From Pseudomonas taeanensis MS-3 (GTDB lineage: Bacteria > Pseudomonadota > Gammaproteobacteria > Pseudomonadales > Pseudomonadaceae), in NCBI RefSeq assembly GCF_000498575.2, contig NZ_AWSQ01000002.1, forward strand, positions 713,600 to 777,599: DNA of 64,000 nt, written 5' to 3'. The notes below the pieces were generated by a model that had not been told where the DNA came from, did not search any database, and saw only the letters and a list, made by a program, of their open reading frames with translations. Position 1 is the stretch's first letter. Every line of letters begins with the position of its first letter. Of this stretch, positions 1 through 8,507 are shown one piece after another. The translations under genes were made by a program, and so were the position numbers.

Positions 1-300
1 GCTTTCGGCGCCGTCTTCGGCCACGCGGAAGCGCTCCTGCAGGCGCTCGGCGCCACCTTCAACGATGCCCTCGATAGCAGTGCTTTCGGCACCGTCTTCG
101 GCTACGCGGAAACGCTCCTGCAGACGTTCGTAGCCACCTTCGGCGACACGATTGGCTCCAGTGCGGTCTGCTCCGTCTGCGGCAATGGCGCTGTTGGTCT
201 TGCCGTCATTGAGCGGGGCGGGTGCTGCATTTTGTGCAAGGGCGAAAGCATTGGCGGACAGGCTAACCAGGATTAGGCTGGCGAGAATTGTCTTTTTCAT
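1..300 (-). CDS. Secreted repeat protein, 3' end outside window
   Basis: The minus strand reads open from an ATG at 300 to the window edge (100 codons). It has a GAGGAG ribosome-binding site about 7 bases upstream. Residues 1-20 form a typical signal peptide (MKKTILASLILVSLSANAFA), so the product is probably periplasmic or secreted. After a short linker the protein consists of 27-residue repeats (81-bp DNA period) built on AEGGxERLQERFRVAEDGAE; one full unit and most of a second are visible. Pseudomonas genomes carry similar AEDGAER/VAEGGAER repeat proteins, often labelled phage infection protein, but their function is not established. The repeats are hydrophilic and acidic/basic mixed, with no catalytic motif. 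The total repeat number cannot be known here. Confidence 0.8.
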   Translation of the reverse strand, partial: MKKTILASLILVSLSANAFALAQNAAPAPLNDGKTNSAIAADGADRTGANRVAEGGYERLQERFRVAEDGAESTAIEGIVEGGAERLQERFRVAEDGAES

Positions 301-646
301 CTTGAGGCTCCTCGTGAGGGCGGTAAGTGAGTACGGAGCCAATGCTACTCACAAATTTTAGATGAAGAAGTTCTGAAGCCTGATGGTAGTAATCGATGCT
401 GTCGATAGTGGCTTTAAACAGCTCTAACGCGTGTGTTGTAAGGGATGTCTAGGGGGATTCTATTGCAGGAAAAAGCGATAGTTAAATTGATTTATATGAT
501 CAAGTAATTAGATGTATCTGCTGTTCAGTTTCTTGAAGGTCTAAGTGCAGTGATGAGGTTGCTTGAAATTCTGAACGGCTGATGCGTATTTTGTACGTCT
601 TGGCCGTTATACGATGGCTCTCGCGCCCTACTAAGGATAAGAACAG
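301..646. other. Gene-free divergent intergenic region
   Basis: This stretch separates the minus-strand repeat protein from the plus-strand glutamine-synthetase-like gene, so it must hold both promoters. It is AT-richer than its surroundings (around 470-560). I see no convincing -35/-10 pair, RpoN site, RNA gene or terminator. An AGGATAAG ribosome-binding site lies just before the ATG at 647. Confidence 0.6.
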
Positions 647-1990
647 ATGAGTACCGCTAGCCGCACCGCGTTGGTCGAACTATTGCGCGGGGTAGATGAA
701 GTCGAGTGCGTGACCCCGGATTTAAACGGCGTGCCACGCGGTAAAGTGATGACCGCTGAGGGGTTTCTCGAGGGCCGTCGATTGCAGTTGGCCCGTGGCG
801 TGTTGCTGCAATGCATCATGGGCGGTTATCCGCCGGCGCGTTTTTACGGCAGCGACGATGGCGATCTGGCCTTGAGCGCCGAGCCGACGCAGATCCATCG
901 CTTACCCTGGAGCAGCAGTCCGCGTGCCCTGGCAATCTGTGATGCGGATGAACTGGAGGGTGGACATTCCGGTTTATCGACACGTGGACTGCTCAAGCAG
1001 GTAGTGGCTCGCTATGCCGCCCGTGGCTGGCAGCCGGTGGTGGCGACCGAGCTGGAGTTTTTCGTGTTCGCCCCGAACACGGATCCACACCAGTCGTTCC
1101 AGGCACCAGTAGGCTTGGATGGCCGGCGTGAGGACGGTGGCTCGGCGTTCAGCGTGAGTTCGAACAACGGCCTGCGGCCGTTCTTTAGCGAGGTGTATCA
1201 GTGCATGGCGGCGCTGGGCTTGCCGCGCGATACCTTTATGCATGAGATGGGCGTCAGTCAGTTCGAGATCAATCTGCTGCATGGCGACCCTGTGCTGCTG
1301 GCCGACCAGACCTTCCTGTTCAAGCACCTGCTCAAGGAGGTCGGACTCAAGCACGGGTTGAGTGTGGTGTGCATGGCCAAGCCATTGGCGAAAACTCCCG
1401 GCAGCTCCATGCATATCCATCAGAGCGTGATCGAACAGGGCACAGGCAACAATATTTTCAGCGCTGTAGACGGGCAGGCGACGCCCGCTTTTTACCATTT
1501 CATCGGTGGCCAACAGGCGGCTCTGGCGGATTTCACCCTGTTGTTTGCGCCGCATGTGAACTCCTATCAGCGCCTCTGTCATCCCTACGCCTCGCCGAAC
1601 AACGCCTGCTGGTCGGAGGACAATCGCGCCGCGGGCCTGCGCATTCCCGCCAGCTCGCCAGTGGCGCGGCGGGTGGAGAATCGGTTGCCGGGTGCCGATG
1701 CCAACCCTTATCTGGCCTTGGCGGCGAGCCTGGCCGCAGGGTTGTATGGTCTGGAGAATGGCTTGCAACCGAGTGCGCCGATTCAGGGTGAGTTCGAAGT
1801 AGCAAAAGAATTAACGCTACCCTGTACCATGCACGCTGCCTTGGAGCGTCTGAAGCAGAGTTCGCTCGCAGTTGAACTGTTCGGCAGCGAATTCATCGAA
1901 GGCTACATCGCTTCCAAGACCATGGAGCTCAATAGCTTTTTCGATGAAATAACCCCCTGGGAGCGGCGTGTGCTTGCGGCCCAGGCTTAA
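647..1990 (+). CDS. Glutamine synthetase family protein (probable gamma-glutamylpolyamine synthetase)
   Basis: This 447-residue protein has the full glutamine-synthetase fold: a short beta-grasp N-domain (about 15-100) and the catalytic domain (about 110-440). Visible family motifs are the acidic metal-binding ATELEFFVF, HEMGVSQFEINL, the ATP/ammonia-site GSSMHIHQS, and the ENRLPGADANPYLALAA block with its substrate arginine and glutamate. It is shorter than GlnA and lacks the adenylylation-loop context, which is typical of PuuA/SpuI-type enzymes that ligate glutamate to putrescine or other amines. The substrate is inferred, not shown. It is followed 60 bp later by a transporter gene on the same strand, though nothing proves a shared operon. 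Confidence 0.85.
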   Translation: MSTASRTALVELLRGVDEVECVTPDLNGVPRGKVMTAEGFLEGRRLQLARGVLLQCIMGGYPPARFYGSDDGDLALSAEPTQIHRLPWSSSPRALAICDADELEGGHSGLSTRGLLKQVVARYAARGWQPVVATELEFFVFAPNTDPHQSFQAPVGLDGRREDGGSAFSVSSNNGLRPFFSEVYQCMAALGLPRDTFMHEMGVSQFEINLLHGDPVLLADQTFLFKHLLKEVGLKHGLSVVCMAKPLAKTPGSSMHIHQSVIEQGTGNNIFSAVDGQATPAFYHFIGGQQAALADFTLLFAPHVNSYQRLCHPYASPNNACWSEDNRAAGLRIPASSPVARRVENRLPGADANPYLALAASLAAGLYGLENGLQPSAPIQGEFEVAKELTLPCTMHAALERLKQSSLAVELFGSEFIEGYIASKTMELNSFFDEITPWERRVLAAQA

Positions 1991-2050
1991 GTCTTAATAG
2001 TCGACCCGGTGTCCCGGTTCGATACTCGTTCAGGGAGCTGCACAAGACCG

Positions 2051-3373
2051 ATGCGCCTAATCTGGAAGTCCTACCGTTCATTGTATTTCGCCACTGCATT
2101 GATGCTGCTCGGCTCGGGTTTGCTCAGTACCTATCTAGGTTTGCGTTTGGCAGAGACGGTGGATGGCCTGTGGGTTGGCGCCTTGATGGCGGCCAACTAT
2201 TTCGGCTTGGCGTTGGGCGGGAAAGTAGGACATAGACTGATCGCCCGGGTCGGCCACATCCGTGCCTATGTAGCCTGCGCCGGCGTGGTTACGGCAGCGG
2301 TGCTGGGGCATGGCCTGACCGACTGGTTACCCGTCTGGCTATTGCTGCGTATGTTGGTTGGTTTGGCCATGATGTGCCAATACATGGTGATCGAAAGCTG
2401 GCTTAACGAACAGGCGGAGACCAGTCAGCGAGGCAAAGTGTTCGCCGGTTACATGGGCGCCTCCTACCTGGGGTTGGTGCTCGGCCAGTTGGTGTTGGTC
2501 GTGCATCCTGCGCTCGGTCCTGAGCTGCTGATGCTGGTGGCCTTGTGCTTCGCCTTGTGCCTGGTACCGGTGGCGTTGACCCACAAGCTGCACCCCGCGC
2601 CTATGCATCCTGCGCCGCTCGAGATGCGTTTCTTCCTGAGTCGTGTGCCGTTGTCGTTGACCACCATCGGCACAGCCGGACTACTGATCGGCTCGTTCTA
2701 TGGTTTGGCGCCGTTGTATGCAACGCGAGTAGGGTTGCCCACCGAGCAAATTGGTTTGTTCATGGGTAGTTGTATTCTCGCCGGCCTGGTAGTGCAATGG
2801 CCGCTCGGTTGGTTGTCGGATCGTTGCGATCGGGTGGTTTTGATCCGCGGCTGCGCGGTGTTGCTGACGCTGGCGGCGTTGCCGTTGGCAATGATGCCTG
2901 AGGTCTCTTTGCTGCTATTGATCGGCATCGGCTTTGTCGTGAGCATGCTGCAGTTCAGTTTGTATCCCCTAGCGGTAGCCTTGGCCAACGATCACGTGGA
3001 GGGTGAGCGACGCGTCTCGTTGACCGCGATGCTGCTGATCACCTTCGGCGTAGGCGCGAGTATTGGACCTCTGCTGGCAGGTGTGATGATGCGCTTTTGG
3101 GGTGCAAACATGCTCTATGCTTTTGCCTGCGGTTGCGCGTTGATTCTGGTCTGGCGAGTGCGTCCGGATAACGTCACCCACTTGTACCAGGTCGATGATG
3201 CGCCACTGCATCACATCCCTATGCCGGACAGTATCGCCAGCTCACCCTTGGTTGCCGCCCTTGACCCTCGGGTCGACGAGCAGGTGGTGCACGATCAGAT
3301 GCAGGATGGCAACGCATTCGAAGTAGCAGGCGATATCCCCGTAGAGCCGCATGAGCCGGTTCCGCACGCGTGA
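2051..3373 (+). CDS. MFS transporter, YcaD-like
   Basis: A major facilitator superfamily permease of about 440 residues in the inner membrane. Roughly twelve hydrophobic segments are visible, with the N-terminal half carrying a GGKVGHRLIARVGH loop and the second half a WLSDRCDRVVLIRG loop, both variants of the MFS loop 2-3 signature. The pattern SYRSLYFATALMLLGSGLLS at the N terminus resembles the YcaD subfamily. I chose ATG 2051, preceded by AGGGAG at 2032-2037; a GTG at 2009 would add 14 residues of unconvincing hydrophilic sequence. A histidine- and aspartate-rich cytoplasmic tail of about 60 residues follows the last helix. The substrate is unknown. Its stop overlaps the next start (GTGA). 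Confidence 0.85.
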   Translation: MRLIWKSYRSLYFATALMLLGSGLLSTYLGLRLAETVDGLWVGALMAANYFGLALGGKVGHRLIARVGHIRAYVACAGVVTAAVLGHGLTDWLPVWLLLRMLVGLAMMCQYMVIESWLNEQAETSQRGKVFAGYMGASYLGLVLGQLVLVVHPALGPELLMLVALCFALCLVPVALTHKLHPAPMHPAPLEMRFFLSRVPLSLTTIGTAGLLIGSFYGLAPLYATRVGLPTEQIGLFMGSCILAGLVVQWPLGWLSDRCDRVVLIRGCAVLLTLAALPLAMMPEVSLLLLIGIGFVVSMLQFSLYPLAVALANDHVEGERRVSLTAMLLITFGVGASIGPLLAGVMMRFWGANMLYAFACGCALILVWRVRPDNVTHLYQVDDAPLHHIPMPDSIASSPLVAALDPRVDEQVVHDQMQDGNAFEVAGDIPVEPHEPVPHA

Positions 3374-4062
3374 TCCCACGGCTCAGTGTGATCATTCCTG
3401 CGCGCGATGAGGCCCAGGCCCTGCCGCTGTTGCTGGCGAATCTGGCGGGGCTGCGTGCTGGTGGCGCGGAACTGATCGTGGTGGATGGCGGCAGCCGTGA
3501 CGCTACCGCTGCCTTGGCTGTGCCCTGTGCCGATCAAGTGCTCGAGAGCAGCCCGGGTCGAGCGCGGCAAATGAATGCCGGGGCCGCAGTCGCGCGTGGT
3601 GACTATCTATGGTTTGTGCATGCTGATACGCAAATCAGCGCCGAATCTATCCAGTGCTTACTTGAGGTGCTGGCCGAGCGTCCGCTATGGGGGCGTTTCG
3701 ATGTGCGCTTGTCAGGCCACAGCCTGAGCTTGCGCTTGATCGGCATGATGATCAGCCTGCGTTCGCGGTTAACGGGGGTGGCTAGCGGAGATCAGGGCAT
3801 TTTCGTTGCCCGCGCGTCGTTCGAGGCGTTGGGCGGTTATGCCGATATTCCCCTGATGGAGGATATTGAGCTCAGTCGTCGGCTGAAAAAAAAGGCTCGC
3901 CCGCGGTGTTTGCGTCCAGCGTTATTGACCTCGAGTCGACGCTGGGAACGCCACGGTGTTTGGCGTACTGTGCTACTGATGTGGCGCTTACGGTTGGCTT
4001 ACTATTGTGGTGCCAGTCCGGCTCGGTTGGCGCGCCAGTATCGCGGAGGGCCACCGCTATGA
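3370..4062 (+). CDS. GT2 glycosyltransferase, TIGR04283-type
   Basis: A 230-residue single-domain family 2 glycosyltransferase. The N terminus LSVIIPARDEA and IVVDGGSRD form the nucleotide-sugar binding half, and WFVHADTQ provides the metal-binding DxD-like position near residue 80; GGYADIPLMEDIELSRRL is the acceptor-side ED motif. The length and sequence match the TIGR04283 group, which databases name arsenosugar biosynthesis glycosyltransferase, a name that rests on a few genomes only. It starts at a GTG overlapping the stop of the transporter gene and its own stop overlaps the next start by ATGA, so the pair is translationally coupled. A run of lysines (KKKAR) follows the ED motif. Confidence 0.85.
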   Translation: MIPRLSVIIPARDEAQALPLLLANLAGLRAGGAELIVVDGGSRDATAALAVPCADQVLESSPGRARQMNAGAAVARGDYLWFVHADTQISAESIQCLLEVLAERPLWGRFDVRLSGHSLSLRLIGMMISLRSRLTGVASGDQGIFVARASFEALGGYADIPLMEDIELSRRLKKKARPRCLRPALLTSSRRWERHGVWRTVLLMWRLRLAYYCGASPARLARQYRGGPPL

Positions 4063-4676
4063 GTCTGTCTATTTCTTTGCACTTACTAGCACGCTCGCCG
4101 GTGCCTGGGCGAGTGAAGACACGGTTGATCCCTGCGCTGGGGCCAGAAGGGGCGTGCGACTTGCAGCGCTTGTTGTTAGAGCGCACCTTGCAGTTGCCGG
4201 CTGAGGGGTTCAGTCAGCGTTTTTTGTGGCTGGATGACACGCCCGATGCGAGTCTGCAGGGGCTGGCTGACGACCTGGGCTGGACGCTGGTTGAACAGCC
4301 CGTGGGTGATCTGGGCGAGCGGATGCGCTGGATATCCGTATTGGGGTTGGCGGAAAGCGATGGGGTGATATTGATCGGAAACGATTGCCCTGCATTGGAT
4401 GCCGAATACCTGAGTGGCGCCTGTGCCGCTTTGCATACGCAGCCGGTAGTGCTGGGTCCGGCCGAGGACGGCGGTTATGTCCTGCTCGGTTTACGCCGCG
4501 TACATCCTTCGTTGTTTAACGCCATGCCCTGGGGTTCGGACCGAGTCTTGGCGGTGACTCGAGAGCGCCTGCAACAGTTGGAGTGGAGTCATCAGCTGTT
4601 GCCGGTGTTGTGGGATGTGGATCGCCCTGAGGATCTGCCGCGCTTGGCGGCGTTAGGTATCCGAGTTGAGGTCTGA
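4059..4676 (+). CDS. Nucleotidyltransferase-like glycosyltransferase, TIGR04282/DUF2064 type
   Basis: This 205-residue protein has the DUF2064 (CofC-like) fold. Recognisable blocks are LLARSPVPGRVKTRL near the N terminus, LGERM, GVILIGNDCPALD (metal-binding Asp) near residue 105, and GPAEDGGYVLLGL. The ATG at 4059 overlaps the stop of the preceding TIGR04283 gene (ATGA), and this two-gene pairing is the usual arrangement of these families. The pair probably acts on one substrate, but whether it makes arsenosugars or something else cannot be read here. It ends one base before the convergent flgZ gene, with no terminator between them. Confidence 0.85.
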   Translation: MSLSISLHLLARSPVPGRVKTRLIPALGPEGACDLQRLLLERTLQLPAEGFSQRFLWLDDTPDASLQGLADDLGWTLVEQPVGDLGERMRWISVLGLAESDGVILIGNDCPALDAEYLSGACAALHTQPVVLGPAEDGGYVLLGLRRVHPSLFNAMPWGSDRVLAVTRERLQQLEWSHQLLPVLWDVDRPEDLPRLAALGIRVEV

Positions 4677-4677
4677 G

Positions 4678-5430
4678 CTACAGCAGGCCGTCGCTGTCGA
4701 AGCGCCGGGCTTCGCGCTGTAGTTGATAGACAAAGCGCTCGACCTGGCGCTGCTCCAGGCCGCCAATGCGGTAGAAACGCACGCCGACAAAAGTCGTATC
4801 GAGTTTTTCTTCGTACCCCACGTGGCGCAACTCCACCGCCAGGGTCAGCGGGCCAAAAGGCAGTTGGGCAGTAAAGCGTTCGTAGACCTGACCTGCTTGC
4901 AGGCTATGGCTGGCATCGCCGGGCAAGCGCAGCTTGCACCCAGTCGCGGAAATATCCAGCAGTTGCCCTTTAATGGGCGTGCGTAACTTCTTATTACCAG
5001 CCAGCTCTACCTGCACCTGCTCTGACTGCTTGAGCGGCGCTCTATAGGCATTGCGGCGTTGGTGATAATGCACTTCCTTGGGCATCGGGCTGAAATAGCA
5101 GCGTGAGCCCTGGTGTTCGGTGATCTTTACGGTTTGCAGGCACTCCCAGGCGACGCGGACGCCGTCATGGAAGGCTTCGATACGGAATGGCTCTCCATTC
5201 TGCAGGAAGCGCTCACCATCGCTGGGAATCATCTCATCGAGGATCAGGCGGTTTTTCTCGCGGTCGACCTCAATCAGGTAGCTCTGAAAATGCTGACTGC
5301 GTTCATGGAAGGTGATGAACAGCGGATCGTGATCTTGTTGCAGTTGGCGAAGGTTGGCAGCGATTTCCACCGGCGCTTTGAGCGCCTTGGGTGGTTGCGG
5401 GCCATCGTCCTCGAGAAAGGGATTGGACAC
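4678..5430 (-). CDS. flgZ: Flagellar brake protein YcgR/FlgZ (c-di-GMP-binding PilZ protein)
   Basis: The protein has an N-terminal YcgR domain (about 15-115, with [17 protein letters not shown]) and a C-terminal PilZ domain. The PilZ c-di-GMP signature is intact: RRNAYR (RxxxR region) followed by DISATGCKL (DxSxxG). In the family, c-di-GMP-loaded YcgR/FlgZ binds the flagellar motor or stator and slows swimming. I chose the GTG at 5430 because [15 protein letters not shown] resembles the family N terminus and a GGAG lies upstream; an ATG at 5469 would add 13 residues. It is the last gene of a minus-strand flgA-flgM-flgN-flgZ series. Confidence 0.88.
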   Translation of the reverse strand: MSNPFLEDDGPQPPKALKAPVEIAANLRQLQQDHDPLFITFHERSQHFQSYLIEVDREKNRLILDEMIPSDGERFLQNGEPFRIEAFHDGVRVAWECLQTVKITEHQGSRCYFSPMPKEVHYHQRRNAYRAPLKQSEQVQVELAGNKKLRTPIKGQLLDISATGCKLRLPGDASHSLQAGQVYERFTAQLPFGPLTLAVELRHVGYEEKLDTTFVGVRFYRIGGLEQRQVERFVYQLQREARRFDSDGLL

Positions 5431-5510
5431 GGTCCAGAACTCTCCAAGCAAATGCGGCGACACTAGCATACTGACGCTACGGTCGTGTGCTCCTTGTGCC
5501 TTGTTAGGTG

Positions 5511-5978
5511 TCAGGCTCGACTGAGCGGACGCTGTTGACCGATTTTAGCGGTACCGCCGTGACTGTCATAGAGACTGGGCGTTTCAGCGCCACGGAGTAT
5601 GCCAAGCATGCTGTGGGTCGATGCCTGGTTGGCGCGGATCAGGCGGCCATTGCGCAGATTCGCGGCCTGGCAGCGCTCAAGTAACGCGCTCAGTGCATCG
5701 CTGCGGGCGAGCAATTCGGCCCCGTGAGCGGAGCGTGCGGCGAGGGTCTCCAGGCCGAGGCGATCGGCGCTGAGCTGCAGGCCGAGTAAAAATTGGCTGC
5801 GTACTTGGCCATGCTGATCGAGCAGTGCAAGCAGGGGTTGCTTGTCTGTCAGAATCCCTTGCAGGCGCGGTAGATCGCGCTCGCTCAGAGCTTTGAATTC
5901 GGCATCGATTAGTTCAAGCAGTTGCTCGGCGCTGCCGATATCGGAGGTGAACAACTCTAGCAGGGAAGTATCGTGCAT
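5511..5978 (-). CDS. flgN: Flagellar export chaperone FlgN
   Basis: A 155-residue, almost wholly helical, cytoplasmic protein of FlgN type. FlgN keeps the hook-filament junction proteins FlgK and FlgL unfolded and hands them to the export gate. The start at ATG 5978 ([10 protein letters not shown]) gives the normal family length; a longer reading to 6020 would add 14 residues with no homology feel. It follows flgM by about 50 bp on the same strand, which is the standard flgMN pair, and both its clients are encoded in this window. No cofactor or catalytic motif is expected. Confidence 0.9.
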   Translation of the reverse strand: MHDTSLLELFTSDIGSAEQLLELIDAEFKALSERDLPRLQGILTDKQPLLALLDQHGQVRSQFLLGLQLSADRLGLETLAARSAHGAELLARSDALSALLERCQAANLRNGRLIRANQASTHSMLGILRGAETPSLYDSHGGTAKIGQQRPLSRA

Positions 5979-6028
5979 CACGGGCTCTTGGGGAGTAGGC
6001 GTCCATCGCTCCCAGCGCAATCCTGAGG

Positions 6029-6364
6029 CTAACGCTGGGATTCGAAATCAAGCAATTTGCTGGCAACCCGTTGGCTGTCGACTTGGTAGCTGCCATCGGC
6101 AATAGCTTGTTTAAGCTGCGCGACACGCTCTTTGTTAACGATAGGTTGTTCGCTCAATTTTTCGCTGATTTTCTGCAGTTGCTGTGCTTCGCGGCTGATT
6201 TGTACGGACTCGCCGCTTTTGCCGGCTGCTGCTTGTTCGGTCGGAGCCTGTGCGGGCTGTTTAGTGCCGATGGCATCTTTTTCGCCACCAGCCTGGGTGC
6301 CGCCGACACGCCCTGAGCTAGCGGGCGAAGAGGCGTTGTTTAGCCGATTGAAGTCGATGACCAT
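6029..6364 (-). CDS. flgM: Anti-sigma-28 factor FlgM
   Basis: A 111-residue small, polar protein. The N terminus VIDFNRL is the FlgM export/start signature and the C-terminal half (about 50-105) carries the sigma-28-binding helices, with [27 protein letters not shown] and the closing VASKLLDFE block. FlgM holds FliA inactive until hook completion, when it is exported. The start is supported by GAGG about 9 bases upstream. Directly upstream lies a near-perfect FliA promoter, so flgM is under the sigma factor it inhibits, a known autoregulatory loop. The linker at residues 15-50 is disordered-looking and Gln/Ala/Gly-rich. Confidence 0.93.
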   Translation of the reverse strand: MVIDFNRLNNASSPASSGRVGGTQAGGEKDAIGTKQPAQAPTEQAAAGKSGESVQISREAQQLQKISEKLSEQPIVNKERVAQLKQAIADGSYQVDSQRVASKLLDFESQR

Positions 6365-6403
6365 GATGCAAAACCTCGAACAGTGTTTGGGCGCTTGCCT
6401 AGC

Positions 6404-6430
6404 TTGTCGGCGGTGTCTTGGGAAACTTTA
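6404..6430 (-). promoter_or_regulatory. FliA (sigma-28) promoter of flgMN
   Basis: Reading on the minus strand, TAAAGTTT (6430-6423) is followed by 11 bases and GCCGACAA (6411-6404). This differs from the sigma-28 consensus TAAAGTTT-N11-GCCGATAA at one base. It lies 40 bp upstream of the flgM start, inside the flgA-flgM gap, so flgM-flgN-flgZ can be transcribed apart from flgA. Confidence 0.85.
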
Positions 6431-6518
6431 GGGCAATCAGGCAATAAAATGTGCGCCAGGTAACACTCTATGCCGAGTGTAAGAAATTGTCAGGAAAATG
6501 CTAGTACAAGAATCATGC

Positions 6519-7277
6519 CTACATTGCCACTTCGACTTGGCCTGGACCGGTTACCCGCGCCTTGATCACGCGCAGCGATCGTTGATTGCGTACATTGATC
6601 TGTTTTCCGAGCGTCCCGTCCGATAAGGCTTCGCCGGGCATTCTCACGCTGATAGTGCCACTGTGTGCGCTGATCACCACCTGGTCACCTTTATAAATGA
6701 CCTCCGCTTGCTCGACGTACGCCGGTGTCAGCACTTGATCCGGCAGCAGTGGGCGCGTCAATTTCTTGCCAATCGCCTGTTTTAAAGAGGACAGATAGCC
6801 TTGGTTGAGCAGGCCGGTATCACGTTCCGCCAATGCTATATCTGCATCTGTCAGTAGGCTATTGCGTTTGAGTGGACGTCTGGCTGTAACCACCTCGCGA
6901 TACAGGCGCACCTGGCCGGGAACAAATACCGTCCAGACAGCGCTGCCTTCGCAACGAACGCGCACAGTAACCCGGCCGATGGGTTCGGTCGGACTTTCCA
7001 GGCTGGCCACCAAGTCTTTGTCGCACAAGGGCAAGCGCAGGCGTGAGTCGAGCCGATTAATCTCAACCTCATGCCGCCCTTGGATTTTACTGCGCTCCAA
7101 GTAATCGCTAACGGCCTCCTCAAGAAATCTCTGGGTGACGCCGATAAGCTGTTCAGGCAAGGTTGCTGAAGCGGCAGCGATGGAGCTATAGCCGAGTGCA
7201 AGTAAAGCCGGTAAAACCGCCAGTAGCTGGTGGCTTTTTGCCATGATGTGTCGATAAATTGTCGTTTCTGCGTTCAT
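6519..7277 (-). CDS. flgA: Flagellar P-ring assembly chaperone FlgA
   Basis: A periplasmic protein of about 250 residues with a signal peptide and the C-terminal SAF-type FlgA domain (about 130-250). Characteristic segments are VVTARRPLKRNSLLTDADI, IGKKLTRPLLPDQVLT and the closing GTLGKQINVRNQRSLRVIKARV. FlgA chaperones FlgI during P-ring assembly. Two starts are possible: ATG 7277, or ATG 7244, which begins right at the signal peptide (MAKSHQLLAVLPALLALG). Neither has a clear ribosome-binding site, and the predicted RpoN promoter would place transcription start almost on the first ATG, which favours 7244. It is divergent from cheV. Confidence 0.9.
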   Translation of the reverse strand: MNAETTIYRHIMAKSHQLLAVLPALLALGYSSIAAASATLPEQLIGVTQRFLEEAVSDYLERSKIQGRHEVEINRLDSRLRLPLCDKDLVASLESPTEPIGRVTVRVRCEGSAVWTVFVPGQVRLYREVVTARRPLKRNSLLTDADIALAERDTGLLNQGYLSSLKQAIGKKLTRPLLPDQVLTPAYVEQAEVIYKGDQVVISAHSGTISVRMPGEALSDGTLGKQINVRNQRSLRVIKARVTGPGQVEVAM

Positions 7278-7288
7278 GCTGAGTCAAA

Positions 7289-7304
7289 AGCAAGGCCCGT
7301 GCCG
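7289..7304 (-). promoter_or_regulatory. Candidate RpoN (sigma-54) promoter of flgA
   Basis: The minus strand reads CGGCACGGGCCTTGCT, with the -24 GG and -12 GC spaced by the required 10 bases; only the first base departs from TGGCAC. The position fits flgA, but the implied transcription start (about 7278) is one base before the upstream ATG, so either translation starts at 7244 or the site is fortuitous. Confidence 0.55.
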
Positions 7305-7353
7305 CCTGCTAGGCTAAGCGCAATGTGCGCTACTCACACACAGGAGTTTGGGC

Positions 7354-8289
7354 ATGGCCGGTGTAATGGATTCGGTTAACCAGCGAACTCAGTTGGTTGG
7401 TCAAAATCGCTTGGAGTTACTGCTGTTTCGCCTTGATGGCAAGCAGTTGTATGGAATCAATGTGTTCAAGGTGAAGGAGGTGCTGCAATGCCCCAAACTC
7501 ACCATCATGCCAAAGTCCAGCCCGGTGGTGCGTGGCGTGGCGAGTATTCGCGGCGGCACCATCCCCATTCTCGACTTGTCCATGGCAACCGGTAAGGCGC
7601 CGCTGAGCGACTTGAAAAACAGCTTCGTGATCATCACCGAATACAACACCAAGGTTCAGGGCTTTCTGGTGCGTTCGGTGGAGCGCATCGTCAATATGAA
7701 CTGGGAAGAGATCCATCCGCCACCCAAGGGCGCTGGCCGTGATCATTACCTCACGGCGGTGACGCGGCTGGATCAAGAGTTGGTGGAAATTATCGACGTG
7801 GAGAAAATTCTCGCCGAAGTAGCACCGACTTCCGAGGCGATCTCAGCTGGGGTTATCGATGTTGAAACCCAGAGCAAAGCGGTCACTAAACATGTGTTGA
7901 TTGTCGATGACTCTTCGGTGGCGCGAAAGCAGGTGATGCGCTGCCTGCAGACTGTCGGTGTTGAAGTCACTGCGCTGAATGATGGTCGCGAGGCGTTGGG
8001 TTATTTGCGCAAGATGGTGGAGGAGGGTCGGTCGCCTAACCAAGAGCTACTGATGCTGATTTCCGACATTGAGATGCCAGAAATGGACGGTTATACCCTG
8101 ACGACGGAAATTCGCGGTGATGCGCGCATGCAGGGGCTGCACATTCTCCTGCATACTTCTCTGTCCGGGGTGTTCAATCAGGCTATGGTGAAGAAAGTCG
8201 GCGCCGATGATTTTCTCGCCAAGTTCCGGCCAGATGAATTGGCGTCACGGGTGGTAGAGCGGATAAACGCGGCAGATCAAACTGCGTGA
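7354..8289 (+). CDS. cheV: Chemotaxis protein CheV
   Basis: A 311-residue two-domain protein: an N-terminal CheW-like coupling domain (about 15-160, with YGINVFKVKEVLQCP and VVRGVASIRGGTIPILDL) and a C-terminal receiver domain (about 180-305). The receiver shows the acidic pair in VLIVDDSS, the phosphoacceptor Asp in LLISDIEMPEMDGY and a conserved Lys in DDFLAKFRPDEL. CheV couples receptors to CheA and is thought to tune adaptation by phosphorylation. AGGAG at 7342-7346 supports ATG 7354; a TTG at 7348 is less likely. It is followed by cheR after a 218-bp gap, as in other Pseudomonas. Confidence 0.92.
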   Translation: MAGVMDSVNQRTQLVGQNRLELLLFRLDGKQLYGINVFKVKEVLQCPKLTIMPKSSPVVRGVASIRGGTIPILDLSMATGKAPLSDLKNSFVIITEYNTKVQGFLVRSVERIVNMNWEEIHPPPKGAGRDHYLTAVTRLDQELVEIIDVEKILAEVAPTSEAISAGVIDVETQSKAVTKHVLIVDDSSVARKQVMRCLQTVGVEVTALNDGREALGYLRKMVEEGRSPNQELLMLISDIEMPEMDGYTLTTEIRGDARMQGLHILLHTSLSGVFNQAMVKKVGADDFLAKFRPDELASRVVERINAADQTA

Positions 8290-8507
8290 GATCATCGCGA
8301 GCGAAGATTGGGTAAGGAACAGTGGCACCGCGATGCGGGGAATCACCCAGGGCTGACCCTTCAGTGTGGCAGGGTAAGTGTTCAGCGCTTCGCGTGTGCG
8401 ATATCTGTTTTAATGCCGAATAATTGCCGTAGTGGTTTTTGCGCAACCCTAGATGGGGTTGAGGGGCAGACTCTCGGCACAACACTTTGATTGGCGAGGC
8501 CTCGTGA

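Noticed and set aside
7284..7310. FliA-like sequence before cheV (TCAA then GCCG)
   Set aside because: The spacing is two bases short of the sigma-28 pattern and the -10 part is poor.
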